Origin: Echinicola sp. 20G
Lineage (GTDB): Bacteria > Bacteroidota > Bacteroidia > Cytophagales > Cyclobacteriaceae
Assembly: GCF_015533855.1 (NCBI RefSeq)
Contig: NZ_AP024154.1
Span: forward strand, 2,052,501-2,116,500
Length of the DNA stretch: 64,000 bases
Direction: 5' to 3'
Shown piece after piece: positions 10,434-20,112 of this stretch. Position numbers and translations under genes: made by a program. The number at the start of each line of letters is the position of its first letter. Position 1 is the first letter of the stretch. The notes beneath the pieces were generated by a model. The model was not told where the DNA came from and searched no databases. It saw only the letters and a list, made by a program, of their open reading frames with translations.

Positions 10434-11339
10434 ATGCGGGACATTTGGGAAATCTATATCAAGCAATTTGAACATTATTTGAAAATAGAACGCTCTTTAA
10501 GCAAAAATTCTATTTTGGCTTATCGGCAAGATATGGATAAGCTTTCTGCTTTTCTTAGAGACCACTTTCCAGAACTTAGCCCTCTTCAGGTGGAGTTAGC
10601 ACATTTGAGGTCTTTTGTGGATGAATTGGCCTCTTTGGGCGTGTCCGAATATACCCAAGCCAGGGTGATTTCAGGAATAAAGGCTTTCTTTAAGTTTTTG
10701 ACCTATGAAGATAAGATAGAAGAAGATCCTGCCATTTTGTTAGAAGCTCCAAAGTTGGGAAGAAAACTTCCGGATACCTTAAGTTATCCTGAGATAGTAC
10801 GGTTACTTGAAGGGATAAAATTAGGAGACAATGAAGGGCATAGGAACCGGGCGATGCTGGAGATTTTGTATAGCAGTGGATTGAGGGTTTCTGAATTGGT
10901 AGACCTGAAACTTGGGCAGGTTTATGCAGATATAGGCTTTCTTCGCGTGGTTGGTAAGGGGAATAAAGAGCGACTGGTCCCTATTGGAAAGGATGCTTTG
11001 AAGTACTTAAAGATTTATCTGGAAGAAAAGAGGCGCCACCAGAAAATAGAATCTGGCCATGAGGAATTTGTTTTTTTGAACAGAAGAGGGAAAAAGCTTA
11101 CCCGGGTAATGGTCTTTTTGTTTATAAAAAAACTTGTAGAAGAAGTGGGGATTAAAAAGAAGGTTAGCCCGCATACATTTCGACATAGTTTTGCTACCCA
11201 CCTAATCGAGGGAGGGGCAGATTTAAGAGCCGTCCAAGAGATGTTGGGCCATGAGAGTATTACCACTACTGAAATCTATACTCACCTGGATCGGGAGTAC
11301 TTGAGGCAGGTTTTGACAGAATTTCACCCTAGAAAGTAG
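10434..11339 (+). CDS. xerD: site-specific tyrosine recombinase XerD
   Basis: A 301-residue tyrosine recombinase that resolves chromosome dimers at dif together with XerC and FtsK. The N-terminal SAM-like core-binding domain (about 1-95) is followed by the catalytic domain with Arg151 (SSGLRVSEL), the Lys in VGKGNKERLVP, His247 and Arg250 (HTFRHSFATHL), His273 (GHES) and the nucleophile Tyr282 (EIYTHLD). Length and housekeeping context argue for the cellular XerD rather than a phage or transposon integrase. FtsK, its partner, is encoded at 23.9 kb. Confidence 0.93.
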   Translation: MRDIWEIYIKQFEHYLKIERSLSKNSILAYRQDMDKLSAFLRDHFPELSPLQVELAHLRSFVDELASLGVSEYTQARVISGIKAFFKFLTYEDKIEEDPAILLEAPKLGRKLPDTLSYPEIVRLLEGIKLGDNEGHRNRAMLEILYSSGLRVSELVDLKLGQVYADIGFLRVVGKGNKERLVPIGKDALKYLKIYLEEKRRHQKIESGHEEFVFLNRRGKKLTRVMVFLFIKKLVEEVGIKKKVSPHTFRHSFATHLIEGGADLRAVQEMLGHESITTTEIYTHLDREYLRQVLTEFHPRK

Positions 11340-11360
11340 GTTTGGTGAATTGATTTGAAT

Positions 11361-11394
11361 AAAAAAAGCCCGCTTAACAGAAAGTTAAGCGGGC
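11361..11394 (-). terminator. terminator of the SusC/SusD operon
   Basis: An 11-bp perfect stem GCCCGCTTAAC (11368-11378) with GTTAAGCGGGC (11384-11394) and loop AGAAA. On the minus strand it is followed by seven T (complement of the A run 11361-11367), so it ends the leftward operon whose last stop is at 11420. On the plus strand only two T follow, so for xerD it would work poorly. Confidence 0.88.
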
Positions 11395-11419
11395 TTGGTG
11401 ACCTTATAATTAAGGTTAT

Positions 11420-12526
11420 TTACTCATCTAGTTTTGTGTAAGGGATTTTCATTTTTAACTCCCAAGTTCCACTATCATTGATCTTAATTCCCCATCTGAT
11501 ATAGGCATGGTTCCTGATTTTGCCTGTTTCAGGGTCTCTAAAGGGAGCCCAAAACTCTTCCCATTCTGCATCTGTTTTGGGACCTTTATCTGCTTCATAG
11601 GCTTCTTTGTCCACTACAAAGGCACTTCCCTTAGATAAATAATACATTAAATAAGAGCTGTTTCCACTATAGTTTCTCGCATATTGAGGAAATGGAGGAG
11701 CCGGCAAGAAGAAAGAAGTTGATTTTTCACCTTCAATGGTCTCTACAGAGTTGTCATGGTAGTTTTGTAGATAAGATGAGCCGCTTGGGTAAAATGTGAT
11801 CTCATCTGTATCTACTGTATTCCCATAGCTATCTTGAATGATCATATCCACTTGAACAGAATTGGCTGGCTCATTGCTGATTTTTTGAATGGAGAAGTAG
11901 GGATTAGTTCCATCTAAAACACTTGGGATATTTTCATCATCCGGGCCAGTGATCACTCCAGTGTGGGCTATGGTATTTCCATTGTCCTTATCCAAAAGTA
12001 ATCTTGACCTCATCTCAGTAGGAAACTCAACTGCATTGAAAGGCTCTAGCTTTATAACTGTAAAATCCTGAAGAAGTTTTTCTCCTTTGATATTGGAGAC
12101 TTGAACATCAGCTTTGAACAGACTATTTTGTACAAATTTTGTAGCTTGAGTGAAAGCAAATTCCCCACTGATTTCATTCATCATAATGGATGGTTCTTCA
12201 GACAATTCCAGTTTGGCTTCTGCTAAGGCCATAGTAGTGTCTGTGTCACCATTAAAAGCTTCTTTCCAAATCCTGATTTCATGTGTCTCAAGAAGCTCAT
12301 TGTTCGGGTTGCCGTCCATGTCCGTAAACCCAATAATTTCCCAGTTCAAAGGAGCGGTTGAATTTTCGATAGCTGGACGTGCCGAAACTGTAAAGGTGCC
12401 CCTTGGTACGGATATAGTGTCTTGGGTTGAGTGAACATTTTCACTTAAGTAGCCTATTTCAGGTGGAGTACAAGATATTACACCCAAAAATGATACTATT
12501 AATAATTGATATATGGATTTTTTCAT
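11420..12526 (-). CDS. DUF5007-like lipoprotein of the SusC/D operon
   Basis: A 368-residue predicted lipoprotein: leader MKKSIYQLLIVSFLGVISC with the lipobox Cys at 19. The rest is beta-rich and includes a Pro/Asn/Tyr-rich stretch around FFLPAPPFPQYARNYSGN. It looks like the Bacteroidota family DUF5007, found beside SusC/SusD and fasciclin proteins; this assignment is from memory of the family and is moderate. It is the last gene of the leftward operon, 30 bases after the fasciclin gene. A surface glycan- or ligand-binding accessory role is inferred. Confidence 0.65.
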   Translation of the reverse strand: MKKSIYQLLIVSFLGVISCTPPEIGYLSENVHSTQDTISVPRGTFTVSARPAIENSTAPLNWEIIGFTDMDGNPNNELLETHEIRIWKEAFNGDTDTTMALAEAKLELSEEPSIMMNEISGEFAFTQATKFVQNSLFKADVQVSNIKGEKLLQDFTVIKLEPFNAVEFPTEMRSRLLLDKDNGNTIAHTGVITGPDDENIPSVLDGTNPYFSIQKISNEPANSVQVDMIIQDSYGNTVDTDEITFYPSGSSYLQNYHDNSVETIEGEKSTSFFLPAPPFPQYARNYSGNSSYLMYYLSKGSAFVVDKEAYEADKGPKTDAEWEEFWAPFRDPETGKIRNHAYIRWGIKINDSGTWELKMKIPYTKLDE

Positions 12527-12556
12527 TTTCGAATTGTTTTAGTGGGCTGATAATTA

Positions 12557-13195
12557 TTAATTATCATAGTTAAACAGGATATGATCTCCTTGTAAAACAT
12601 GGATCATACCATTTGTAGATACCAAGTTTGATGTCCTTACAATAATGACATCATCATCAAGGATGTTATCCCAATCATCCCAGACGTCACCATTTTTATA
12701 CGTGAAGAATACATATTCCGGGAAACTACTTAACTGGTCTGTGTATTCTTCCCTTGGCTCTAAGGAAATCCTTCTTTGCTCACCGTTTAAAGCAGTCAAA
12801 ATATCACCATCTGCACTCATGTCATCTCTTGTGATTCTTCCTGGGAAAATATATCCTCCCATGTATTTTTGAAGAGTGTCGAGAGGAATGTCATTTACCG
12901 TAAATTCAGCTTCAGCATCTTCTTGTCTCATTTCGGCAAGTACTTCATCCACATATTTTTGGATGGAGAGGTTATTTGGCGCAAATAATGTATTTTCTCC
13001 ATTAACCTCTTCTATAAGTCCAGCTCTTTCTATCAAAAGCGCTAATGTATCCAGATGAGGGTGAGACTGTAAGAAAGTAAAGGTGTCGGATCCCACTTCA
13101 CCACTACTTATGCCTCCATCTACCAAATAGTCATCAGTTATACAGGATATTAATCCAAATGATATAGCTAGGATATAAATATATTTTTTCATCAT
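12557..13195 (-). CDS. fasciclin-domain lipoprotein
   Basis: A 212-residue lipoprotein (leader ending at LISC, Cys at about 18) with one fasciclin (FAS1/beta-Ig-h3) domain. The FAS1 marks TLALLIERAGL, NTLFAPNNLSIQKYV and the final NGMIHVLQGDHIL are visible. FAS1 domains mediate adhesion or ligand binding and in Bacteroidota often accompany SusC/SusD pairs. It is 17 bases downstream of the susD-like gene. Two adjacent ATG codons (13195 and 13192) are possible starts. Confidence 0.85.
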   Translation of the reverse strand: MMKKYIYILAISFGLISCITDDYLVDGGISSGEVGSDTFTFLQSHPHLDTLALLIERAGLIEEVNGENTLFAPNNLSIQKYVDEVLAEMRQEDAEAEFTVNDIPLDTLQKYMGGYIFPGRITRDDMSADGDILTALNGEQRRISLEPREEYTDQLSSFPEYVFFTYKNGDVWDDWDNILDDDVIIVRTSNLVSTNGMIHVLQGDHILFNYDN

Positions 13196-13212
13196 TTTAA
13201 TGTTTTAGGTGA

Positions 13213-14751
13213 TTACAAGCGACCTTGCCAATATTCAGTTTGAACGATTGAAGGATTTCTAATAATTACGCCGTTAGATACAGGCCAGAAATAACCATTT
13301 TTGGCTTTTCTGTTACTATTCATCCAAGAAACACCTTCAAAATAATCCATTCTGATGCGGTCGTATGCAGAATGCGCCTCGGCTACCAACTCAATTGCCC
13401 TTTCATCGAAAATAGCTTTGATCAAGTTGCTTCTATCTTGAACCCCTGTATAAGCTGGTACACCAGCCTGACTCCTTACCAAATCAAGGTCTTGCACAGC
13501 TGCTGAATATTGTCCTAGTTTTGTATAGGCTTCAGCTCTAAGTAAGTAGATATCTGCTAATCTAAATATTAAGATATTAGACTCTGAGAATCTGGCGTAA
13601 GGGTCTTCAGATGCTGGGTCATCAGAACTAAAGGAATATTTTAAAGGGAAGGTGCTGGCTCCCATATCCTCAAAATCATTGAAAAACAACTCTTTTCTCA
13701 CATCGGTATCTCTCTCTGGTTCAGCCATAAATTCATAACCATAGAAGTCTGGGTTTCCAGTAGGAGCTGTACCGTTGTTTCCGTTCAAAATTGGCTGGTT
13801 TAAGGTTAATCCGGTATGGTTACCATTACCATTATTCATTCTGAAAGACTCGTTAACATCAGCGCTGATATTAATTTCAAACAATCCTGTTTTGGATTGT
13901 CCTCTCATCATTTTTTCAAAACCTTCTTGACCTTCAGATACATAGTCAATAAGGCTGGTGTTACTGTTGTTGATTACTGAGGTGGCAACATCAAGACTTT
14001 GTTGTACTAATTCATTGTCATTATTATTTCTGCTGGCATACCAAAGTAAAGTATGTGCCTTCAATGCTTCAGCACTTGCTTTATTAGCAGTAATTGCCCA
14101 ATTTCTAGATCCAGGGCTAGCATATTCCAATAATCCAATAGACTTTTCAACGGCTTCTAGAATATAATCTAAAACTTCATTTTCAGGAGATCTCGAAACT
14201 TCCACAATGTAGCCATCAGGAGTAATCAATTGATCTGAAGTTTCTAAGGACTCATGTACGATTGGAATCTCGCCCCAAATTCTGGTCATGTAGAAATAGG
14301 ATAAGGCCCTGACAAATGCTGCCTCTCCGATAATCCTATTTTTTTCTTGAGGAGTAGTGAATAACTCTTCAGACATTCCTTCAACATATTGTTCAATGGT
14401 GAATGCCCAGTTAGCAGCTCTATAAAAAAGCTTCCATTCCTGAGTATTTTCCCGATATGGTAAGACATAGTTTCCACTTCCTTCAATGTAGTCTGTGATC
14501 CAGAATTTACTATCCATTAGTGTTTTTGCAGGAAATTCTCCCCAATGAAGAAAATTTGCTTGATAGGTCATGGCATTCTTAAATAAGGCATAAGAGCCTG
14601 CCAAAGCCTGTTCCGCTTCACTCTGTGAACTCCAGTAGACATCAGGATGAGTAATGCTTACAGGTTCCTGATCCAATATACTGGTACAGCTAAAGGTTAG
14701 CGTTAAAATAAATGTTAGTATGGCTATGTTTATTTTTCCTAAATTTTTCAT
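13213..14751 (-). CDS. SusD/RagB-family outer-membrane nutrient-binding lipoprotein
   Basis: A 512-residue SusD-like protein that caps the SusC barrel and binds the substrate at the cell surface. The leader MKNLGKINIAILTFILTL ends at the lipobox FSC. SusD features seen: DQEPVS after the leader, ASAEALKAHTLLWYASRN (TPR helices), ILRLADIYLLRAEAY-like IFRLADIYLLRAEAYTKLG and the C-terminal tyrosine-rich YWQGRL. I chose the ATG at 14751, which starts directly at the lipoprotein leader; an ATG at 14775 would overlap susC by 14 bases and add eight polar residues. Confidence 0.93.
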   Translation of the reverse strand: MKNLGKINIAILTFILTLTFSCTSILDQEPVSITHPDVYWSSQSEAEQALAGSYALFKNAMTYQANFLHWGEFPAKTLMDSKFWITDYIEGSGNYVLPYRENTQEWKLFYRAANWAFTIEQYVEGMSEELFTTPQEKNRIIGEAAFVRALSYFYMTRIWGEIPIVHESLETSDQLITPDGYIVEVSRSPENEVLDYILEAVEKSIGLLEYASPGSRNWAITANKASAEALKAHTLLWYASRNNNDNELVQQSLDVATSVINNSNTSLIDYVSEGQEGFEKMMRGQSKTGLFEINISADVNESFRMNNGNGNHTGLTLNQPILNGNNGTAPTGNPDFYGYEFMAEPERDTDVRKELFFNDFEDMGASTFPLKYSFSSDDPASEDPYARFSESNILIFRLADIYLLRAEAYTKLGQYSAAVQDLDLVRSQAGVPAYTGVQDRSNLIKAIFDERAIELVAEAHSAYDRIRMDYFEGVSWMNSNRKAKNGYFWPVSNGVIIRNPSIVQTEYWQGRL

Positions 14752-14761
14752 GGTGTTGTTT

Positions 14762-17700
14762 TTAGAATCTAGCATTTATACCCAAGGAAAATGTTTTGGC
14801 TTGTGGATAGCCATTGCCCAATACGTGTCCGCGAGCATCAACCATGGAGGCATCCACAATAGATTTCGATCTTTGCCATTGATATGGGTTTAAAACGGAT
14901 AGATAAACTCTCAATCTGCTAAGTCCCCATTTGTCGATTATGGAATTTTTATTAAATACATATCCGACAGAGGCGTTAGTTACTTTCCAGTAGTCACCGT
15001 TTTCTATCCACATGGTTTGGTTACCTCTGAAAGCATAGAAGGGGCTTTCTCCTCCACCCGCAGGGAAGAGAGCAGGGAATCGTACGCCGGCAGCACCATC
15101 ACCTGGTTGTTCCCAGAAACTATATTCACTAAGATCTGCTAAACCAGAAGTTGCCCAACCAGTACCGCCTCTGTCATATCTATCCATATAACTATTCAAT
15201 ACTGTGTTCTTGATGTCTGCGCCAAAGGAGAATTGACTATATGCTTGGAAGTACCAACCTTTGTAGCGAAGGTTGATGTTGAAGTTACCTTGGATATCCG
15301 GAACCGGGGAATAATCCAATGACATGATCTGGTCACCGGCCTCATCCAATAGGTAATCTCCATTGATGTCTTCCCAGATAGGGAGTCCTGGCCTGATGGC
15401 TGCCCATGCAGATTTTCCAGTAAGTGGTTCTCCAGTGTAAGGGTTGACAGGAAGTTGTTCTAGGTTGTCAATGATATAATCATTGATGAAAACTTGATAA
15501 AGATTAAGCGGTCTTCCTACGATGTAACCATAGCTACCGATAAGGTAGTCTCTATCTCCATTTGGTAATGCACTCACATAGTTTTCGTTTCTTGCCACAC
15601 CTGCAGTAAGTTCCAGCTTCCAGTCACTTACTCTTGGGAAGAAATCATAACGGACTTGAGCCTCATAACCATAGTTTAATACACCTGCTACGTTGGCCTT
15701 GGCATTGTTATACCCTGAATAGGAAGGGAAGGCAATGTCAAAGAACAATTGGTCGGTACTTTTATTATAGGCATCAAAGGTGATGTTCAAACGTTGGTTT
15801 ACCATGGCCAAGTCAAAACCTAAATTCCACTGACGGGATTCTTCCCATGACAATTGATCATTGCCGATAGCGTCATAGTTAGGGACTACTCCGGTGATAC
15901 CACCATAAGAAGATACGCTCATTTGGTTAGAAGCATATCCTGTGGATAAACCTCCATAACCTAAGTCATAAGCACCGAATCTTAAATAGTTTTGGCTAAA
16001 CTGCTTACCATTGATACCCCAGCTACCGCGAAGTTTACCAAAGTCTAACCAATCACCTACGATTTTTTGAACAAATGGCTCATCGGAGAATACCCAGCCT
16101 AGTGATACCGATCCGAAGTTGGCCCAACGGGAGTCTTTACCAAATCTGGAAGAAGCATCTCTACTGTAGTTGACACTGATTAAGTACTTCTGCTTATACT
16201 TATAATTGAACCTGGCATAATAGGAAAGTAGCGCATTTTCACTGATGTCTGTGAAGCCGCCGATATTATCCTTTGTATATCTTTCGTTGATGACTTGGAT
16301 GGCATCACTACCAAAACCAACAGCGTTGATTCCCATGTCTTCGTACTTGTTGTAATCTACACGATTACCAGCAATGGCGATGATTTCATGGTTACCAAAT
16401 GTTTTGAAATAGTCAAAATATAAATCGGAAGCATTGTTCTTTCTCGTGTAAAGGGAGTATGCTGCGTAGCCGTCTCCATTAGGTCTAATATTAGATGGCT
16501 CATAGAAGTTTTTCTTGTTGGCATCGTATTGGAAAGTCAACTGAGAATTAAGTTTTAATCCGTCAATGATCTTCAACTGAGCGAAGTTTGAAAAGGTCAC
16601 TTTAAACTGCTCGTCCGTATTTAACTTGTTTTCAAGTTCTCCTTGCAGCGATTGGATTTTTGCTTCAGGTAGATAGAAAAGCGATGAGTTCAAATTGTTA
16701 GGACTGGTAGGTAAACTGTTGTCCAAGTTAAATGACCCTCCTCCAGGATTTCCTTGACCAGTTTTGTTCTCAGTCATGGAAGAGTTGATAATGAACTGGT
16801 TGGTGAATTTCTTTCCAGCCTTCATGTTCAAGTTGGCATTCAACGTATACCTTGTAAACCCAGTAGCCTTTACAACACCTTTGTCATCGTTATATCCGAG
16901 GGAAACACGATAGTTTGAAGTTTCGCTACCGCCTCTCATGCTCAAATTGTACCTTTGAGACACACCAGTTTGATAAAATAATCCCTGATAATCTACATTA
17001 TTGTTAAAAGAGGGATTAAGACTGTCCGTTAACATGATTGGTACATTGTTAGACAGTAAAAAATCATGGTCCCACCATTTTTCCAACATGCCCATTTTTT
17101 CCCTTCTTTCTGCTGCACCTGCCAGCATTGGGACTAGTTCAGGAATAGGTTGGAAGCCTATGCTGGTAGTGAAATCAAACTGAGGTTTTTCTAAAGCTGC
17201 TCCTCTTTTTGTTTTGATGATAATAACACCGTTAGCACCTCTTGATCCGTAAATGGCTGCTGCTGACGCATCTTTGAGGATATCGATACTTTCAATGTCA
17301 TTCGGGTTTAAGGAGGCGAGGTAATCTGTGTTTGAAACACCATAACCTGCAAGATCCTCCAATGAAGTCTGTACCCCATCAACTACATACAGTGGAGTAC
17401 TAAAAGCGGTAAATCGCTCTCCTCCATCTAGTCCACCTGATACGGTAGAGTTACCCCTGATGATCAGTCCTCCTCTTGCTCCTGGAGCACCACTGACATT
17501 TACAGTCTGGATACCTGTACTTTGAGTACCTATCAAGGAGGCTACATTGGTTACGGGAATGGCCTCTAGGTCTTCGCCTTTAATGCTACTGGTTGCACCG
17601 GTTACATCTCTTTTGATGACAGATTGATAACCGACTACCACAAATTCATCCAATTCAGATTCCTTTGCTTTTAGAGCAATCTTGAGTGGCTGGCCATCTG

Positions 17701-17953
17701 TGATGGTTTTTTCTATAGGTTCATAGCCTATAAAGGAAAATACGAGAACTTGCCCAGCTTCAACACTTATTTTGAAATTCCCATCTACATCAGTGACCAT
17801 TCCTTTTGTTGTCCCTTTTAATAGGATGTTTGCCCCTGGGATGGGCTCTTCAGATGTAGCATCTGAAACGGTCCCGGTTACTGTAATTGTTTGCGCTGTG
17901 ACGAGACCACACAGGCAAAACATTAAGAAAAAACTTAGTAGAGTTTTAAGCAT
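14762..17953 (-). CDS. SusC/RagA-family TonB-dependent outer-membrane transporter
   Basis: A 1063-residue TonB-linked outer-membrane protein. A signal peptide (about 1-20, ending TAQ) is followed by a carboxypeptidase-D regulatory-like domain (VTGTVSDATSEEPIPGANILLKGT, about 24-100), the plug domain with the SusC motif RGNSTVSGG and the box DASAAAIYGSRGANGVIIIKT, and a large barrel ending in an aromatic residue (GINARF). It imports a ligand delivered by the SusD-like partner 10 bases downstream. No N-terminal sigma/anti-sigma signalling extension is present and no regulator gene adjoins, so control must come from elsewhere. Confidence 0.95.
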   Translation of the reverse strand: MLKTLLSFFLMFCLCGLVTAQTITVTGTVSDATSEEPIPGANILLKGTTKGMVTDVDGNFKISVEAGQVLVFSFIGYEPIEKTITDGQPLKIALKAKESELDEFVVVGYQSVIKRDVTGATSSIKGEDLEAIPVTNVASLIGTQSTGIQTVNVSGAPGARGGLIIRGNSTVSGGLDGGERFTAFSTPLYVVDGVQTSLEDLAGYGVSNTDYLASLNPNDIESIDILKDASAAAIYGSRGANGVIIIKTKRGAALEKPQFDFTTSIGFQPIPELVPMLAGAAERREKMGMLEKWWDHDFLLSNNVPIMLTDSLNPSFNNNVDYQGLFYQTGVSQRYNLSMRGGSETSNYRVSLGYNDDKGVVKATGFTRYTLNANLNMKAGKKFTNQFIINSSMTENKTGQGNPGGGSFNLDNSLPTSPNNLNSSLFYLPEAKIQSLQGELENKLNTDEQFKVTFSNFAQLKIIDGLKLNSQLTFQYDANKKNFYEPSNIRPNGDGYAAYSLYTRKNNASDLYFDYFKTFGNHEIIAIAGNRVDYNKYEDMGINAVGFGSDAIQVINERYTKDNIGGFTDISENALLSYYARFNYKYKQKYLISVNYSRDASSRFGKDSRWANFGSVSLGWVFSDEPFVQKIVGDWLDFGKLRGSWGINGKQFSQNYLRFGAYDLGYGGLSTGYASNQMSVSSYGGITGVVPNYDAIGNDQLSWEESRQWNLGFDLAMVNQRLNITFDAYNKSTDQLFFDIAFPSYSGYNNAKANVAGVLNYGYEAQVRYDFFPRVSDWKLELTAGVARNENYVSALPNGDRDYLIGSYGYIVGRPLNLYQVFINDYIIDNLEQLPVNPYTGEPLTGKSAWAAIRPGLPIWEDINGDYLLDEAGDQIMSLDYSPVPDIQGNFNINLRYKGWYFQAYSQFSFGADIKNTVLNSYMDRYDRGGTGWATSGLADLSEYSFWEQPGDGAAGVRFPALFPAGGGESPFYAFRGNQTMWIENGDYWKVTNASVGYVFNKNSIIDKWGLSRLRVYLSVLNPYQWQRSKSIVDASMVDARGHVLGNGYPQAKTFSLGINARF

Positions 17954-18962
17954 TGTTTAGAGTGTTTGTGTTACTAATTTTTTTGAATGAAAGAAGCGTA
18001 TTTTATAATACTTGTTCTCAATAAACCTTATCAAATAGTCTTCAAGAAAGCCAATGGCCGCAACTTATTTTCGTGACAAATTGGGCATAACTAGTCCAGT
18101 CTTAATCTCAAAAATTAAGAAATGGAACATCATAATATTATAAGGGCTAATCTTTAAGCGTATCTAGGAAAAGGTACCATGATGCATCACTTTTAGGGTG
18201 TTTTTTATAAAATGATTTTTAAATCAATCGTTTTATTTGTTTTACTATCACAATTCTTTTCAAATAATTCTGCTTGGTCGACGTTGCAGTTTTTGAATAT
18301 AGTGATAATGTTAAAAAATGTAAAATAATCATAACCTTTTTTTGTTACGAAACATTATTTTTTTGTTATTAATTGTTTATTAAATGTTATTAGTAAGTTT
18401 TTCATTCTAAAACGAAAGTTTGTTTATTCTCATTAAAAGTAGTTGCTAAACCATGCTTTATCTTTCATTTTATGTTAAATGACTGGTTAAGTCTGATTTA
18501 TCATGGTGGCTTAAAGATGGGGTGCGAAAGATTTCTTGTAATATTTACATCTTAGGTGTAATAGATGAAAAAAAATGAAGCAAGTGCTATTAGAGATATT
18601 ATGTTTTGAATTTACAAGATAGTATCGGGTGTTTTTTGTTATTGAAAAGCTTAAAACTGTAGAATATTTTTTATGTAATCAACTGATGAATTAAGAGGGT
18701 GAGGGATATTTACAAACTTCTCCTCAATATTTGATTTAGTGAAAATATATTTCGGAAAATTAATTTTTTTCAAAGATTGTATTGGGCAAATGGACTACAT
18801 AAAAACCAAGTCTAATGGTTGTTTTTTGTAAAGTAGATTAGATTATGATTTTTCTTGGGTGATTTAGTTGTTTAACAAAATAATGTATTTGAAATAAGTT
18901 TTTTTGTATAAAAAAATAATTTTAGTAAATTATTGTTCTATTACCCAAAATGATCAATCTGT
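17954..18962. other. 1-kb AT-rich intergenic region between susC and the diheme cytochrome gene
   Basis: This stretch separates two divergently transcribed genes and holds no convincing reading frame, tRNA or known RNA. It is markedly AT-rich. Small marks: a short hairpin GTATT-TTAT-AATAC near 17999-18013, an inverted repeat TGATTT-TT-AAATCA near 18213-18226, and AATCGTTTTA at 18226-18235, a sequence also found before the TIM-barrel gene at 54209-54218. It should contain the promoters of both flanking units; I could not place a full TTTG-N19-TAnnTTTG promoter. Confidence 0.6.
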
Positions 18963-19937
18963 ATGAAAACATTTTTTAAAATCGTCTTCTATATAGTCGT
19001 TGTTGTAGTAATTGTGGTTGGGGCTGTATTGACTTATGTAAGTATTGCTTTGCCCAATGTGGGGGAGGCAGAGGAGATTGTTGTTGAAGGGACTGCAGAG
19101 CAAATTGCTCGAGGACAGTACCTTGCCAATCATGTGATGCTTTGTATGGATTGCCATGCAGAAAGGGATTATTCATTGTTTTCTGCTCCGCCAGTGCCCA
19201 ATACACAGGGAGTCGGAGGAGAACGTTTTGACAGGACAATGGGGCTTCCTGGGGTGTTTATTTCCCCAAATATTACCCCTACGGGGATTTCGGATTGGAC
19301 AGATGGCGAGCTTTTTAGGCTAATTACTACAGGTGTAAGAAAAGATGGTGAACCGATTTTTCCAATAATGCCCTATCAAAAATATGCCCATATGGATCCT
19401 GAGGATATCAAATCAGTTATTGCTTACCTGAGGACATTGGAGCCTAAAGAGACTCCTGAATATGAACGAGAGATAGACTTTCCTATGAATTTCATTATTA
19501 GGACCATTCCTGAAAAGGCAGATCTAAGGGTGATTCCCTCTAAAATGGATGCCATTAAATATGGAGAGTATTTGACCACAGCTGGGGCTTGTGGAGAATG
19601 TCATACAAAATTTGAAAATGGAGCATTTGTGGGGCCATACCTTGGGGGTGGCAGGGAATTTCAATTTCCTAATGGAATGATAGTTAGGTCTGCGAATTTG
19701 ACCAAGCATGAAACAGGTATCGGATCTAGGAGCAAAAGTGACTTTGTTAACTTATTTAAAAGTTATAGTCCGGATATCTATCAGCCTGAAAAGGTTGGTC
19801 AGGACGAGTTCCAGACCATCATGCCTTGGATGATGTATGCAGGAATGGATACAACGGACTTGGAGGCCATTTATGATTATTTGGTATCTATTGAGCCTGT
19901 AGACAACAAAGTTGAAAAAGTGACTTTTGTAAAGTGA
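18963..19937 (+). CDS. membrane-anchored diheme cytochrome c
   Basis: A 324-residue c-type cytochrome with one N-terminal transmembrane anchor (about 5-30, rich in Val/Ile) and two cytochrome-c domains with heme sites CMDCH (Cys61, Cys64, His65) and CGECH (Cys210, Cys213, His214). It resembles the cytochrome subunits of periplasmic alcohol/gluconate-type dehydrogenases, but no dehydrogenase subunit adjoins it. It may serve as electron acceptor for an enzyme encoded elsewhere, possibly the GMC flavoprotein at 58 kb. It is transcribed alone, facing the GH95 gene end-to-end. Confidence 0.88.
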   Translation: MKTFFKIVFYIVVVVVIVVGAVLTYVSIALPNVGEAEEIVVEGTAEQIARGQYLANHVMLCMDCHAERDYSLFSAPPVPNTQGVGGERFDRTMGLPGVFISPNITPTGISDWTDGELFRLITTGVRKDGEPIFPIMPYQKYAHMDPEDIKSVIAYLRTLEPKETPEYEREIDFPMNFIIRTIPEKADLRVIPSKMDAIKYGEYLTTAGACGECHTKFENGAFVGPYLGGGREFQFPNGMIVRSANLTKHETGIGSRSKSDFVNLFKSYSPDIYQPEKVGQDEFQTIMPWMMYAGMDTTDLEAIYDYLVSIEPVDNKVEKVTFVK

Positions 19938-19980
19938 TTATTTGATTGAAAAAGTAGGTTTGATCACCTAGGTGGGTAAA

Positions 19981-20005
19981 GTAGTGGCAGAAAATCTGTC
20001 ACTAC
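19981..20005. other. hairpin between the convergent cytochrome and GH95 genes
   Basis: Inverted repeat GTAGTGGCAGA (19981-19991) with TCTGTCACTAC (19995-20005), eleven pairs with one G-T and a 3-base loop. There is no T run on either side, so a role as a terminator for the two convergent genes is plausible but not typical. Confidence 0.45.
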
Positions 20006-20112
20006 TCCCCATTTGATTGGATTTTGAGATCCTTCTTTAATAGTAAAAGAAAGGTTTGTTTTTGAAAATATGGTCTTGATAAGTTGTTTTGGGAACCTAT
20101 CACTATCTCTGC

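Noticed and set aside
10434..11339. Tyrosine recombinase as mark of an integrated mobile element
   Set aside because: Sequence and length fit chromosomal XerD, and the flanking genes are housekeeping genes without repeats or cargo.
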